Assembly (NCBI RefSeq): GCF_004785645.1
Contig: NZ_SRPE01000006.1
Location: 1-64,000, forward strand
DNA: 64,000 bases
Direction of reading: 5' to 3'
From: Empedobacter tilapiae
GTDB taxonomy: Bacteria; Bacteroidota; Bacteroidia; Flavobacteriales; Weeksellaceae
The position numbers and the translations under genes were made by a program. Below the pieces are notes generated by a model. The model had not been told where the DNA came from. It made no database searches and saw only the letters and a program-made list of their open reading frames with translations. Position 1 is the stretch's first letter. Each line of letters opens with the position of its first letter. This document shows positions 17,636 to 27,129 of this stretch, in pieces.

Positions 17636-19441
17636 TTATTTTCTCATCAATTCTTCTACTACATTTTGTGTTGCTTCGAATACTTCATCTAAATTTTGAT
17701 TTAATCCTCCAAACGCATATTTAGCTTGTCTTGCATTATTCAACAATAATTTCCATTGTTCAACGGCTAATCTGTTTACTCCTTTTTCTAATAATACATT
17801 TTCAATTATTCCATCTGAAAAGTGAGCTAAATCTATATTTGTTTTTTTCATTGCAACATTGCACAAAATATTTTCTTGCAACTGATAAAAATCTTTCTGA
17901 TCTTCTGTATTGATTTTCTGTTTTAATTCTTCTAATTCTGCAGAAATTAAATTAGAATTAATTATTGGTTTTTCAACTAAAGTAAATTTTTGAGTTTCAG
18001 TTTTTGATTGAAAATTTTCAACTTTTTTCTGCTCATTAATTGGTTTTACTTTAGATTCAATATTTTTTTCTACCAGTTTATTTTTCTTTCTCATTAAGAA
18101 TAAACTTCCTAAACTCAGAGCAATTACACTACCTGTCAGCCAGAGCCAACCACTTTTTCCTTCTTTTACATCATTTTTAATTTCATCTATTTTATCCGAA
18201 ATTGTAGAATCAGAAGATGAGTTAGAGACTAAATTAGTTGTTCCATTGTTCGATTGGTTAGAACCAGAAACACTTAAGTTAATTGAATCGGATTTTAAGG
18301 TAATATACTTTTCTTTTGCAGGATCAAAATAGCTAAATTCTACTGGCGAAATGGTATATTCTCCTCCATAATTAGGAACAAGAACAGTCTGTTCAGCAAT
18401 TTTGCCTTTCATACCTGTATCGTATGTTTTGTAGGCATCACGTTTTTTAGGCGCAAATTTTTCTAAATTTTTGGGTGTATTTATTTCCGGTAGATTTATT
18501 GTATTAAAATTACCTGTTCCTATTATTTCTACATCAAAATTTACACTTTCATTTGTTGAGACTTCTTTTTTATCAACCGAAGCATTCATTTTAAATTGTC
18601 CAACTGCTCCACTAAAGTTTTTTGGGCGCCCTTCTTCTGGTAATGCTTTTGCATTGATTACAACAGAATTACTTCGCACTTCTACAGGTTCTGCTCCATA
18701 TGTTGTAGGCAAAACTACATCTACTGAAAAAGGATCAATTTCTATTTTACCTGGTTTTTGAGGAAAAACATAATAACGAGCTATTTCTTCAGAAAAATAT
18801 TGTTTTCCTCCTACAATTTCTTGTTTTATATTTTCTGGAGAACTTTTGACAATTTTTGGACTTAATCCATCTAAGTTGCCTTGACGAAAGTTTTGTTTAC
18901 GATTAAGATAGGATAAATCTTTAACATATAATTTTACTGATAAACCAACTTGTTCGTTAACATACGGATTCGTTTTCGATACTTTACTTTGTAAAAAAAC
19001 TGGCTGTGATGTACTACTCTTAAAATTATTATGTACTAACCCTGATCCTTTCACTACAACATCAACAGGCTTTGATGTATAAGTTTTTCCATTAATTACT
19101 ATTTTGGCTGAACCAACTCGATATTTACCTTCTTTTTCAGCTACAAAAGCTAAGACAATTCCATCTTCGATAATGCCTCGACCATTCACATACGAAACGT
19201 TTTGCGAGCGTTGCTCACCAACAATCTGTAATCCTTTATGTTGCGGATATTTCATTGGTTGATCTATAGTATAACTATCAGTATTCGACTCAATAAAAAA
19301 TCCCACACTAAATGCCTCTCCTAAACTGACTTGCGTTTTTTCTGCATCAGATTTAAAAGAAATTTGTTGTGCTAACGCTGTAATAGACGTTAAGGCAAAC
19401 ATTAAAAAGCTATTGAACACTCTTGCCGTTATCATTACCAA
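17636..19441 (-). CDS. batD: BatD protein, aerotolerance operon
   Basis: The 601-residue protein has an N-terminal signal sequence, a long extracytoplasmic part made of beta-sandwich repeats (about 25-420), one membrane helix (about 437-455, GWLWLTGSVIALSLGSLFL) and a cytoplasmic tail of about 140 residues. Motifs such as NPYVNEQVGLSVKLYV and ISPVEFSYFDPAKEKY are typical of the BatD/oxygen-tolerance family. The family is linked to aerotolerance in Bacteroides, with an unclear mechanism. The gene overlaps batC by 7 bases and ends the operon. A batE gene, present in some Bacteroides operons, is not found downstream. Confidence 0.88.
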   Translation of the reverse strand: MVMITARVFNSFLMFALTSITALAQQISFKSDAEKTQVSLGEAFSVGFFIESNTDSYTIDQPMKYPQHKGLQIVGEQRSQNVSYVNGRGIIEDGIVLAFVAEKEGKYRVGSAKIVINGKTYTSKPVDVVVKGSGLVHNNFKSSTSQPVFLQSKVSKTNPYVNEQVGLSVKLYVKDLSYLNRKQNFRQGNLDGLSPKIVKSSPENIKQEIVGGKQYFSEEIARYYVFPQKPGKIEIDPFSVDVVLPTTYGAEPVEVRSNSVVINAKALPEEGRPKNFSGAVGQFKMNASVDKKEVSTNESVNFDVEIIGTGNFNTINLPEINTPKNLEKFAPKKRDAYKTYDTGMKGKIAEQTVLVPNYGGEYTISPVEFSYFDPAKEKYITLKSDSINLSVSGSNQSNNGTTNLVSNSSSDSTISDKIDEIKNDVKEGKSGWLWLTGSVIALSLGSLFLMRKKNKLVEKNIESKVKPINEQKKVENFQSKTETQKFTLVEKPIINSNLISAELEELKQKINTEDQKDFYQLQENILCNVAMKKTNIDLAHFSDGIIENVLLEKGVNRLAVEQWKLLLNNARQAKYAFGGLNQNLDEVFEATQNVVEELMRK

Positions 19442-20304
19442 TCCTTAGATGTTGTTGTTCGTTGTTTTTCCGCTTTTTGCTGAATAATTTTTCTTTGTGT
19501 TTTGGCTTCCTGATTTTGTAATGCTTTTAGAAGACCATCACCCAAATTATTCTTTGCATTATCTTGTTCTTTTCCTTCTCCGTTATTTCCTTGCTTTATC
19601 TCAGGAGACGAATCATTTCCTTGTCCTTTATTATTTCCATTTTCACCTCCAGCTTTTGGATTTCCTCCTTGATTTTGCTGTTTTTGTTGATCAGATTGTT
19701 GATTTTGAGATTGACTCTGATTTTGTTTTTGGTTATTTTGGTTTTGCTGATTCTGTTTATTCTTATTTTGTTGCTGATTCTGTTGATCGTCTTTATTTTG
19801 TTGGTTCTGATCCTTGCTATCCTTATTATTCTGATCTTTCTGCTTTTCACGCTCCTTCTCTAACATTTTTTTTGCTAGTGCATAATTGTAGCGAGTAGCA
19901 TCATCTTTTGGATCGTTTTTTAGTGCTTGTTTATAATTATCAACTGCATTTTGATAATCTTTTTCTTGCATAAAAGCATTTCCTAAATTATGATAAGCTA
20001 AATGTTTATCATTTTTTGTTTTGGAAATTTCAGCAGAACGTTTGTAGTGAGCTATACTTTCTTTATATCGTTTCTGTTGAAACAAAGCATTCCCTAAATT
20101 ATAATTTGCTTTTACAGAAGTCGGATCTTCCATTGTAGCTTTTTTGTAAGCATATTCTGCATTATCAAATTTTCCTTTCTGATAATACTCATTTCCTTCA
20201 ATAATGTAGCTTTTCGTTTTCGATTGACTATAACCAAAAACCGATAAAAGCATTATTCCTAAAAATCCTATTTGTTTTAAAAAGTACATCATTTTACCAT
20301 ACAA
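19435..20304 (-). CDS. batC: TPR protein BatC with Q/N-rich tract
   Basis: The 289-residue protein has a signal-like N-terminus (about 9-27) and three or four tetratricopeptide repeats (about 30-150), such as YYQKGKFDNAEYAYKKA and AYHNLGNAFMQEKDYQNAV. About 100 residues almost wholly of Gln, Asn, Lys, Asp and Ser follow (about 155-250). TPR units mediate protein contacts, here presumably with BatA and BatB. The Q/N tract produces spurious ORFs in other frames and could vary in length between strains. The gene lies 5 bases after batB and overlaps batD. Confidence 0.85.
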   Translation of the reverse strand: MYGKMMYFLKQIGFLGIMLLSVFGYSQSKTKSYIIEGNEYYQKGKFDNAEYAYKKATMEDPTSVKANYNLGNALFQQKRYKESIAHYKRSAEISKTKNDKHLAYHNLGNAFMQEKDYQNAVDNYKQALKNDPKDDATRYNYALAKKMLEKEREKQKDQNNKDSKDQNQQNKDDQQNQQQNKNKQNQQNQNNQKQNQSQSQNQQSDQQKQQNQGGNPKAGGENGNNKGQGNDSSPEIKQGNNGEGKEQDNAKNNLGDGLLKALQNQEAKTQRKIIQQKAEKQRTTTSKDW

Positions 20305-20309
20305 ACTTA

Positions 20310-21320
20310 CTATTTCTTTTTGTTAAAAATCTTATATTCAGATGTTAATAATTCCACAAAAAGTAAACAAACCGCTACCGCTAAAAACCACTGATAAATA
20401 TGATTCATATCTCTTGTTGTAGAGTTTGCTATTTCATTTTTATCTAGTCTAGCTTTATACATTGATAATGCGGACAATGCATCTTGCGTATTATCTAAAT
20501 GAATATAGGTTCCACTTGTGTCTTGTGCTAATTCTCGAAGGTTTTTGTCTTCTAATTTTGTAATAACTGTAGAACCTGTTTCGTCCTTTTTATAGTCTTC
20601 AGCGTATCCATTATAATACATCGGAATTGGTGCTCCTTTTTCAGTACCTACACCAATCGTTACAATATGAATTCCATTATCTTTTGCTATTTTTACAGCT
20701 TGACTAACTGTATTTTCATTGTCTTCTCCATCAGAAATTAAGACAATTAATTTACTTGTATTTACAGATCCTTTGAATGTTTTTGCTGCTTCCTGAATTG
20801 CATTTAAGTAATTAGTTCCTTGATTTGAAATTAACTCTGTATTAACATTTTGTAAATAACTTTCGATAGCAGCATAATCATTTGTCAACGGAGAAATCGT
20901 ATAAGCATTAGCAGCAAAAGCAACTAAGGATGCTCTATCTCCTCCCAATTGTCCTAGTGTTTCGGTAATTAATTTCGTAGCTTTCTCTAATCGAGAAGGA
21001 GCAACGTCTTGAGCATTCATACTAGATGAAAGATCAAGCAAAAAAACCATATCTATTCCTTCTCTTTTAACTTGTACATCTCTTTCTCCATAAAGAGGAT
21101 CCATTAATGAAATTACAATTAAAAAGAGGGCAATACAAAAAGTTACTATTTTAAATCCATAACGTTTTGAAGAAGTAATCGGAAAGACAAAGGGAAATAA
21201 TTCTTTATCAGCAAAAGTTTTCTTTACACGTTCACGCCATTGAAATACTGTTATCGATAAAAAAATAACAATAAACAATAAAATCATCAACCAAATATTA
21301 TGTAATTCTCCCCACTGCAT
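20310..21320 (-). CDS. batB: VWA-domain membrane protein BatB
   Basis: This 336-residue membrane protein has two N-terminal helices (about 10-25 and 56-76), a von Willebrand A domain and a C-terminal helix (about 312-330). The MIDAS metal site DxSxS is present in FLLDLSSSMNAQDV, followed by the conserved ISDGEDNENT. VWA domains bind divalent metal and partner proteins. It overlaps batA by one base. It pairs with BatA, the MoxR ATPase and the DUF58 protein in the same operon, which together are thought to form a chaperone-like complex at the membrane. Confidence 0.9.
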   Translation of the reverse strand: MQWGELHNIWLMILLFIVIFLSITVFQWRERVKKTFADKELFPFVFPITSSKRYGFKIVTFCIALFLIVISLMDPLYGERDVQVKREGIDMVFLLDLSSSMNAQDVAPSRLEKATKLITETLGQLGGDRASLVAFAANAYTISPLTNDYAAIESYLQNVNTELISNQGTNYLNAIQEAAKTFKGSVNTSKLIVLISDGEDNENTVSQAVKIAKDNGIHIVTIGVGTEKGAPIPMYYNGYAEDYKKDETGSTVITKLEDKNLRELAQDTSGTYIHLDNTQDALSALSMYKARLDKNEIANSTTRDMNHIYQWFLAVAVCLLFVELLTSEYKIFNKKK

Positions 21321-22336
21321 TAGATTAATTCTTTAAAAAGTGTTCTTCGTAAAATTGCTTCTAATACCAATATTATAAAAGCTGGTAACAGAAAACGTGC
21401 AAATAATTCAGTATAATTATAATATTTAACTTCGTTAATTTCTGTTTTTTCAAGTTTGTCAATTTCATTATAAATTTTCTTCAAACTTTCATTATTCGTG
21501 GCACGAAAATATAAGCCTCCAGTTTTATCGGCTACTTCTGTCAATAGTTTTTCATCAATTTGTACTGGACGCATTTCAAAAACATAATCTCCTAACATAT
21601 CATAACCTACAGGCATTGGTGCCATTCTGTTTGATCCAATTCCTATTGTATAAACTTTAATTCCTTTATCTCTCGCAATATCAGCAGCCTGTCTAGGAGA
21701 TAGATACATTAAATCTCCTGAAGGATTTACACTTTCAACTCCATCTGTAATCAAAATAACAACTTTAGATTTTGCTTTACTATTTTTAAGGTGATTTACT
21801 GCCGTTGCAAGGCCAATACCAATAGCTGTTCCATCTGCTAAACTACCTGAATGCAACATTTCAATTTCTTGTGTTAAAACATCACGATCTGTTGTTAATG
21901 GAACACGTGTCAAAGCTTCTCCAGAATATTCAACTAAACCAACTCGGTCTGTTTTTCTTCCAAGCGAAAAATCTTTCGCAACTTCTTTTAGAGCTGTTAA
22001 ACGATCTGGTTTCAAATCTCTCGCTAACATACTCAGCGATGTATCTACTGTTAATAAAATATCAACTCCTTCATCCGATTTTATTTTAGTTGTAACATCG
22101 ACATAACGAGGACGAGCTAGAGCTACAATACACAAAGACATAGCAATTATTCTTAACAAGAATAAAAGAGGTTTATATGTTGTTAAGGAACTTTTTGCTC
22201 CACCAAATGCTTTAAGAGATGGTAATTTTAAGGATGCTTTTTTCTGACTCGTTTTACGAATTTCTCTAAAAATAAAGAAAGGTAAAATAAGTAATAATAG
22301 TAATATCCAAGGATTTTGAAACTCAAAATTTAGCAT
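21320..22336 (-). CDS. batA: VWA-domain membrane protein BatA
   Basis: This 338-residue protein has the same layout as BatB: helices at about 8-25 and 58-75, a VWA domain and a final membrane helix (FARFLLPAFIILVLEAIL). The MIDAS motif is in LLTVDTSLSMLARD, with LITDGVESVNPSG later. It starts 2 bases after the preceding gene, inside one long operon. The BatA/BatB order follows the usual gene order, and the roles of the two are not otherwise distinguished. Confidence 0.9.
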   Translation of the reverse strand: MLNFEFQNPWILLLLLILPFFIFREIRKTSQKKASLKLPSLKAFGGAKSSLTTYKPLLFLLRIIAMSLCIVALARPRYVDVTTKIKSDEGVDILLTVDTSLSMLARDLKPDRLTALKEVAKDFSLGRKTDRVGLVEYSGEALTRVPLTTDRDVLTQEIEMLHSGSLADGTAIGIGLATAVNHLKNSKAKSKVVILITDGVESVNPSGDLMYLSPRQAADIARDKGIKVYTIGIGSNRMAPMPVGYDMLGDYVFEMRPVQIDEKLLTEVADKTGGLYFRATNNESLKKIYNEIDKLEKTEINEVKYYNYTELFARFLLPAFIILVLEAILRRTLFKELI

Positions 22337-22338
22337 TC

Positions 22339-23304
22339 CTAATTATTATTAAACTGTTTATATTTTTCTCCTGTAACAATATCTTTTTTCAGATCTGCAT
22401 TTTCAGGAATTTCTAATGGTTTTGTTCGCTCTACAAATTCTTCTATCCAATTACGGTATATATTATTTGTAGAATCATCAAACTGTTGTTTCGCAAATTT
22501 CACCAAATCTGCATCGTACAAAAATTGTTTGAATTTTTGTATGTCTTCAGGTAAAATATCTTGTTTTGTAGAAATATATTTAACTAAATCATCAGATAAA
22601 ATTTCTAAAGCAGAAAAGTTATAAACTCTTCCCAAATATCTTCTAACAATAAATGACAATTGCGTATAATACTCTTTTTGTTCGCCACGTTTCAAGTATT
22701 TTTTTGCATCCAACGCTTTCAAACTTGTTTTTGCTTCGTCATAAGGTGTTTTATACAAATCTTTGCCAGATAATTTTGATTTTGCACGAATATATAACAC
22801 AACTAAAACAATAGCGATTATAAAAAGAATTAGAGCAATTATTCCATACAACCAATACTTATTCCAATAATCTCCAATAGAATATTCTTCTTCCATTACA
22901 GGTTTTATCGGAAAAATCGCATTTTTTGTTGTATCAACAGCAATATCTTGGATTTCAATTTCAAGTTTCTTGGTTGTTAAATTTTCTCCATTCTTTTGAA
23001 TAGATAGTGAAGGAATACTAAACTTTCCTACATCATATCCTGTTAATTGTAAATGTTGAACAATTTCAGACTTGCCATCAGTTTTAATAGTATCAAGCTT
23101 TTTGCCTAATACTTCGATATGATAATTTAGCGAATCAGAAATTGTTGGAAATACTATTTTATCTCCTTCTTTGTAATCAATTTTAACTTCGTATTGAATT
23201 GGCTCGCCAATTTTGATTGTCGTGCGATCCAATTTTGGCGTAATTTCTTGCGCAAACGAAAATTGAAGGAAAAAAAAACTTACTAAAAGCAATAAACTCT
23301 TCAT
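22339..23304 (-). CDS. Membrane protein of the bat operon, BatD-like N-terminus
   Basis: The 321-residue protein has a signal peptide (KSLLLLVSFFFLQFSFAQ), an extracytoplasmic beta-sandwich of about 120 residues, one membrane helix (about 152-173, YGIIALILFIIAIVLVVLYI) and a cytoplasmic helical part (FIVRRYLGRVYNFSALEIL). It resembles a shortened BatD. A protein of this kind commonly sits between DUF58 and BatA in Flavobacteriia. No enzymatic motif is visible, so a structural role in the Bat complex is the best guess. Confidence 0.7.
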   Translation of the reverse strand: MKSLLLLVSFFFLQFSFAQEITPKLDRTTIKIGEPIQYEVKIDYKEGDKIVFPTISDSLNYHIEVLGKKLDTIKTDGKSEIVQHLQLTGYDVGKFSIPSLSIQKNGENLTTKKLEIEIQDIAVDTTKNAIFPIKPVMEEEYSIGDYWNKYWLYGIIALILFIIAIVLVVLYIRAKSKLSGKDLYKTPYDEAKTSLKALDAKKYLKRGEQKEYYTQLSFIVRRYLGRVYNFSALEILSDDLVKYISTKQDILPEDIQKFKQFLYDADLVKFAKQQFDDSTNNIYRNWIEEFVERTKPLEIPENADLKKDIVTGEKYKQFNNN

Positions 23305-24176
23305 TAGGCTTTATGACTTTTAAAGTAGTTTAACAATGGGCGAATATAATCTTCATCAGTACGAATACTTAATGCACCTGAATGATTTTTTTTAAATATT
23401 GATTGATAACGTTTATTCAAATCATAGTAATATTGTGCATATTGTTGACGCAATTTCTTCGATGAAGTGTCAATCAAGCGGATTTCACCTGTTTCATTAT
23501 CTTGAACATGAACCAAACCTATATCTGGAAAAGATTGCTCTTTTTCATCATAAACTCTAATTCCAGTCACATCATGTTTTTTTGCCACGATTCGCAACGC
23601 TTTTTCATAATCAGAAGAATCAATAAAATCTGAAAGAATAAAAACATTTGATTTTCGACGAACCAAATTCATAAATGTTTCCAACGTCGTTGCCAAATCA
23701 GTTTTCTTGCTTTTGGGCTCATACGAAACAATTTCTCTCACCAAACGCAACACATGTTGTTTTCCTTTTTTGGGCGGAATAAATTTTTCGACTTGATCTG
23801 AATATAAAATCAACCCAACTTTATCATTATAGGTAATTGCCGAAAAAGCCAATGTAGCGCTCAATTCAGCAATCGTTTCCATTTTAATTTGTTTTCGTGT
23901 TCCAAAGTTTTCAGAATTCGAAACATCAACCAATAAAAACATGGTTAATTCACGTTCTTCTTCGAAAACTTTTACATAAGGTTCGCTATACCGAGCCGTT
24001 TTATTCCAGTCGATATTACGGACGTCATCACCATATTGATAAGGACGAATTTCACTAAAAATCATACCTCTTCCTTTGAATGAACTGTGATATTCACCCA
24101 TAAAAAGGTTACTTGCTTTGCGTTTGCTTTTTAGCTCAATACGCTTTACACGTTTGATGATTTCTTTTGCATCCAA
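23304..24176 (-). CDS. DUF58 domain protein of the bat operon
   Basis: This 290-residue soluble protein has the DUF58 signature (IRPYQYGDDVRNIDWNKTAR) and a VWA-like C-terminal half with the metal-site pattern LLVDVSNSENFG. DUF58 proteins almost always pair with MoxR ATPases and are thought to be their adaptors or targets. The gene starts 25 bases after moxR and shares one base with the next gene, so co-translation is likely. Confidence 0.9.
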   Translation of the reverse strand: MDAKEIIKRVKRIELKSKRKASNLFMGEYHSSFKGRGMIFSEIRPYQYGDDVRNIDWNKTARYSEPYVKVFEEERELTMFLLVDVSNSENFGTRKQIKMETIAELSATLAFSAITYNDKVGLILYSDQVEKFIPPKKGKQHVLRLVREIVSYEPKSKKTDLATTLETFMNLVRRKSNVFILSDFIDSSDYEKALRIVAKKHDVTGIRVYDEKEQSFPDIGLVHVQDNETGEIRLIDTSSKKLRQQYAQYYYDLNKRYQSIFKKNHSGALSIRTDEDYIRPLLNYFKSHKA

Positions 24177-24201
24177 AGTTTAAATGATTTTGAATAATGG
24201 T

Positions 24202-25185
24202 TTAAGGAATTGGAACAACATTAAGAATGTTTTCGATAATTTCTTCTGGCGTAACATTTTCTGCTTCTGCTTCGTAGCTAATTCCGATACGATGACGCAA
24301 TACATCTTTTGCCATTGCACGCACATCATCTGGAATAACATAAGCGCGTTTACGTAGAAATGCATACACCTTTGAAGCTTGTGCTAAATTGATTGATCCA
24401 CGAGGCGAAGAACCAAACGAAATCATTGGAACTAATTTTTCTAATCCAACTTTTTCTGGAAAACGAGTTGCGAAAATAATATCCAAAATATATTTTTCAA
24501 TCTTTTCATCCATGTAAACTTGTTTCACCATCTCGCGCGCATCCAACAATTCTTGAATAGAAATTACTTTCTCAATTTTAGGAAAAGATTGATTGATCGA
24601 ATTTCTCAAAATCAAACGTTCTGCTTCAAATTCTGGATAAGTAATTACCGTTTTCAACATAAAACGGTCAACTTGCGCTTCCGGTAATGGATAAGTTCCT
24701 TCTTGTTCTACAGGATTTTGAGTAGCCAAAACCAAGAAAGGTTTTTGTAACGGATACGTTTCATCACCAATTGTTACTTGTCTCTCTTGCATCGCTTCTA
24801 ATAATGCAGATTGCACTTTTGCAGGAGAACGGTTAATCTCGTCAGCTAAAACGAAGTTCGCGAAAATTGGACCTTTTTTAATGCTAAAATCGTTCTCCTT
24901 TACATTATAAATAAGTGTTCCCACAACATCTGCAGGTAACAAATCTGGTGTAAATTGTATACGAGAAAAAGAACCATCTACAGCTTCAGACAAAGTTTTA
25001 ATTGCCAAAGTTTTTGCTAATCCAGGAACACCTTCTAGTAGAACATGTCCATTTCCAAGTAATCCAATTAATAGACTCTCGATCATTTTTTCTTGACCTA
25101 TAATTGCTTTGTTGATTTCTGAAGTTAACCTTGCTATACTTTCGCTTTTTGCTTCTATTTGCTGATTTAGTTGTTGTATATCCAA
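24202..25185 (-). CDS. MoxR-family AAA+ ATPase
   Basis: This 327-residue ATPase shows Walker A (GVPGLAKT), Walker B with the sensor region (LADEINRSPAKVQSALLEAMQE), ATQNPVEQEGTYPLPEAQ and an arginine-rich C-terminal lid. MoxR proteins use ATP to assemble or activate partner complexes, typically VWA proteins, which here are encoded by the following genes. It is the first gene of the seven-gene operon. A candidate promoter lies about 114 bases upstream. Confidence 0.92.
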   Translation of the reverse strand: MDIQQLNQQIEAKSESIARLTSEINKAIIGQEKMIESLLIGLLGNGHVLLEGVPGLAKTLAIKTLSEAVDGSFSRIQFTPDLLPADVVGTLIYNVKENDFSIKKGPIFANFVLADEINRSPAKVQSALLEAMQERQVTIGDETYPLQKPFLVLATQNPVEQEGTYPLPEAQVDRFMLKTVITYPEFEAERLILRNSINQSFPKIEKVISIQELLDAREMVKQVYMDEKIEKYILDIIFATRFPEKVGLEKLVPMISFGSSPRGSINLAQASKVYAFLRKRAYVIPDDVRAMAKDVLRHRIGISYEAEAENVTPEEIIENILNVVPIP

Positions 25186-25298
25186 AATTTCGTTGAAATT
25201 AATGTTTGTATAATTGATTCAAATTTCCTCTAAAATTAACAAATACAATTCATTTAGAGATTAAAACTTTCATACAATATTGTTAAACTTTGTTAAGA

Positions 25299-25327
25299 CA
25301 AATGTAGTATACCAAACGATTTAACAA
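25299..25327 (-). promoter_or_regulatory. Candidate promoter of the bat operon
   Basis: On the reverse strand, TTG (25325-25327), 18 bases and TACATTTG (25299-25306) fit the Bacteroidota consensus. It implies a leader of just over 100 bases before the MoxR gene. Confidence 0.5.
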
Positions 25328-25446
25328 CTATTTATTGAAAATTATTTCAAATACTTACAAACTATTTATAAACAATAATCTACTTTAAAGAAAATATTAT
25401 ACAATATTCTTTAAAAGATATTTATACTTTTACGGAAATAAAAACT

Positions 25447-26037
25447 ATGAAAAAGTATTTATTGATTGTTCTCTTATTAATTAGCTTTTTATCTTTTGGT
25501 CAAAAAGTTCAAATTTTATCTGGAAGTACTGATTTTTTGAAAGATCAAAAAAGTATTAATGTAGAACTTCTTTTTAATGATGTTAAGTTTTTTGAAGAGA
25601 ATAAAACTGAGACAGAATATTTAGAAAAAAGAGAAAAAGATATTCTAGATAACCCTAAAAGAGGTGAAAAATTTTGGAAAGATTGGATTACAGCTTGGAA
25701 TGAAAATAAGAATGTAACATTTTTAGATAAATTTATAAAAGGAACAACAAAATCAAAAAAAATAAATTTTGTAAAAGATTCATCCGTAAAATATACTTTA
25801 ATTATTAATTCTGAATGGATTTATCCTGGTTATCATGCTGGTATTGCCATTGAACCTGCAAAACTTAGTACAACTTTAAAATTTGTAGAAACTCAGAATC
25901 CTTCAAATATTTTATTAATAATGAAAACTGATAAGATAAAAGGAACTGCTGGAAAAAATGATTTTGTAATGGAATATGGAAGAATTGCTTCTGCATATGA
26001 AAAAACAGGACAGTTAATTGTAAAAGAAATCAAATAA
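25447..26037 (+). CDS. Secreted protein of unknown function
   Basis: This 196-residue protein has a signal peptide (KKYLLIVLLLISFLSFGQ). The mature part contains no motif I can place. It has a charged helical stretch (EYLEKREKDILDNPKRGEKFW), then a beta-rich half including YTLIINSEWIYPGYHAGIAIEP. There is no T9SS C-terminal domain and no lipobox, so it probably stays in the periplasm. A near-consensus -7 box TACTTTTA (25425-25432) lies just upstream. It is a single-gene transcript ending in a shared terminator. Confidence 0.7.
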   Translation: MKKYLLIVLLLISFLSFGQKVQILSGSTDFLKDQKSINVELLFNDVKFFEENKTETEYLEKREKDILDNPKRGEKFWKDWITAWNENKNVTFLDKFIKGTTKSKKINFVKDSSVKYTLIINSEWIYPGYHAGIAIEPAKLSTTLKFVETQNPSNILLIMKTDKIKGTAGKNDFVMEYGRIASAYEKTGQLIVKEIK

Positions 26038-26067
26038 AAAGGGTAAGCTTAAAAGCTTACCCTTTTT
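26036..26067. terminator. Bidirectional terminator
   Basis: A perfect 15-bp stem (AAAAAGGGTAAGCTT and complement) with a 2-base loop has T runs on both strands. It separates the converging genes ending at 26037 and 26066. Confidence 0.9.
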
Positions 26068-26629
26068 ATTTGATTTTTATTTTCCACATTCCTCTCAAAT
26101 CTCCTAACTTATAATTAACAGCTAGATCATTTGGATATTTGTCTTTAATATTTTTTTGAGTATTTCTTTCAATATCAACACTACTTCCGTGACATTTCAC
26201 ACAAGCAGGAACTCCTAAAATAATTGGTTTGTAGTAATAAACTTCATTATTGTTTTCTGTTAAAAGAAATTCTTTTTCATTTTGATTAATTCTTTGCCAA
26301 GCTATTTTATCTACATCTGTTTTGATTACATTATTTGGATTTCTATTTTTATCACTTAATCGTTGAATTCTTATTTGATTTGTTTTCGAAATGGAATCTG
26401 TTAACGAAATTGCTTTTGTATTACAAAATTCTACTGCATATTCTGTTCCTCCTGTTTCTATTGCAGAAGCTACATTTTCTAACAAAATTTTTTGTGCTTT
26501 ATTAGAAATTTCATTCCCAAATTTTAAACTTTCTATTTTTTCTTCCTCTGTTAATTCAATTCCTTTATCAGTTTTTGAACAAGAGAAAATAAATACTATT
26601 AAAATAAAGGAAACTAATATATATTTCAT
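26066..26629 (-). CDS. DUF3365-type lipoprotein with a c-type heme motif
   Basis: The 187-residue protein carries a lipoprotein signal (FIFSC, lipidated Cys17) and one CxxCH heme-attachment motif near the end (PACVKCHGSS, Cys143, Cys146 and His147). The preceding YYYKPIILG and the GGTEYAVEFCNTKA segment fit the DUF3365/Tll0287-like family, heme proteins thought to act in redox sensing or electron transfer outside the cytoplasmic membrane. It follows the osmC-type gene by 21 bases on the same strand, so a shared oxidative-stress transcript is possible. Confidence 0.85.
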   Translation of the reverse strand: MKYILVSFILIVFIFSCSKTDKGIELTEEEKIESLKFGNEISNKAQKILLENVASAIETGGTEYAVEFCNTKAISLTDSISKTNQIRIQRLSDKNRNPNNVIKTDVDKIAWQRINQNEKEFLLTENNNEVYYYKPIILGVPACVKCHGSSVDIERNTQKNIKDKYPNDLAVNYKLGDLRGMWKIKIK

Positions 26630-26650
26630 AGGTTAAAGTTTAGATTATAG

Positions 26651-27091
26651 TTACTCGATTATTGGAATTAATTCTATTTCTGTTCTAATAGAGTTTGTTA
26701 CTAAACATGCTGCTTTAGATTTATCCAATACACGCATTAATTTATCTGACTGTTTTTCTTTCTCTTTTAATTTTACAGTTGGTTTTATCACAGCTTGCGT
26801 AATTATAAATTTTCCTTCAACTTTTTCTAATTTACAAATTGTATTACATTGAAATTTAGAAAACTCTATTTTAAAATTTTCAGCAACAGCTAAAAAAGTA
26901 GCCATAAAACAACTGTTTATAGCAGCTGCAAAAAGATGTTCTGGTGACCAAATGCCTTCAATTCCATTTACAAACTCTGGCGGCGTTGCGCATTCAATCG
27001 AATCATTTAAAACTGGAGAAGTTAGTTTCCCTTTACGTCCTTTATTCCAATTCAAATCTACTTCATAATAATGTATCTGTTCCATTTTCAT
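26651..27091 (-). CDS. OsmC/Ohr-family peroxide reductase
   Basis: This 146-residue OsmC-fold protein has the two expected redox cysteines, Cys61 in AAAINSCFMATFLAVA and Cys129 in KSKAACLVTNSIRTE. Members reduce organic hydroperoxides using a thiol pair. WSPEHLFAAAI matches the family N-terminal helix. The start may be ATG 27091 or the second ATG, two codons in (27085). A -7 box lies 20 bases upstream, with a perfect 7-4-7 palindrome at its -33 region that probably binds a regulator. Confidence 0.87.
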   Translation of the reverse strand: MKMEQIHYYEVDLNWNKGRKGKLTSPVLNDSIECATPPEFVNGIEGIWSPEHLFAAAINSCFMATFLAVAENFKIEFSKFQCNTICKLEKVEGKFIITQAVIKPTVKLKEKEKQSDKLMRVLDKSKAACLVTNSIRTEIELIPIIE

Positions 27092-27111
27092 AATTTTACA
27101 TCAAACTTATA

Positions 27112-27119
27112 TGAAAATC
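27112..27119 (-). promoter_or_regulatory. Promoter -7 box of the osmC-type gene
   Basis: TAAGTTTG on the reverse strand fits TAnnTTTG and lies 20 bases upstream of the start codon. Confidence 0.6.
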
Positions 27120-27129
27120 AAAACTTTAA

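Noticed and set aside
19497-19898. Several long ORFs on both strands opposite or out of frame with batC
   Set aside because: They arise from the repetitive CAA/AAT triplets of the Q/N-rich tract. The translations are low-complexity Leu/Phe or Ile/Lys strings.
24180-24365. Short ORF overlapping the 3' end of the MoxR gene
   Set aside because: It is in an alternative frame of a conserved ATPase, with no start signal of its own.
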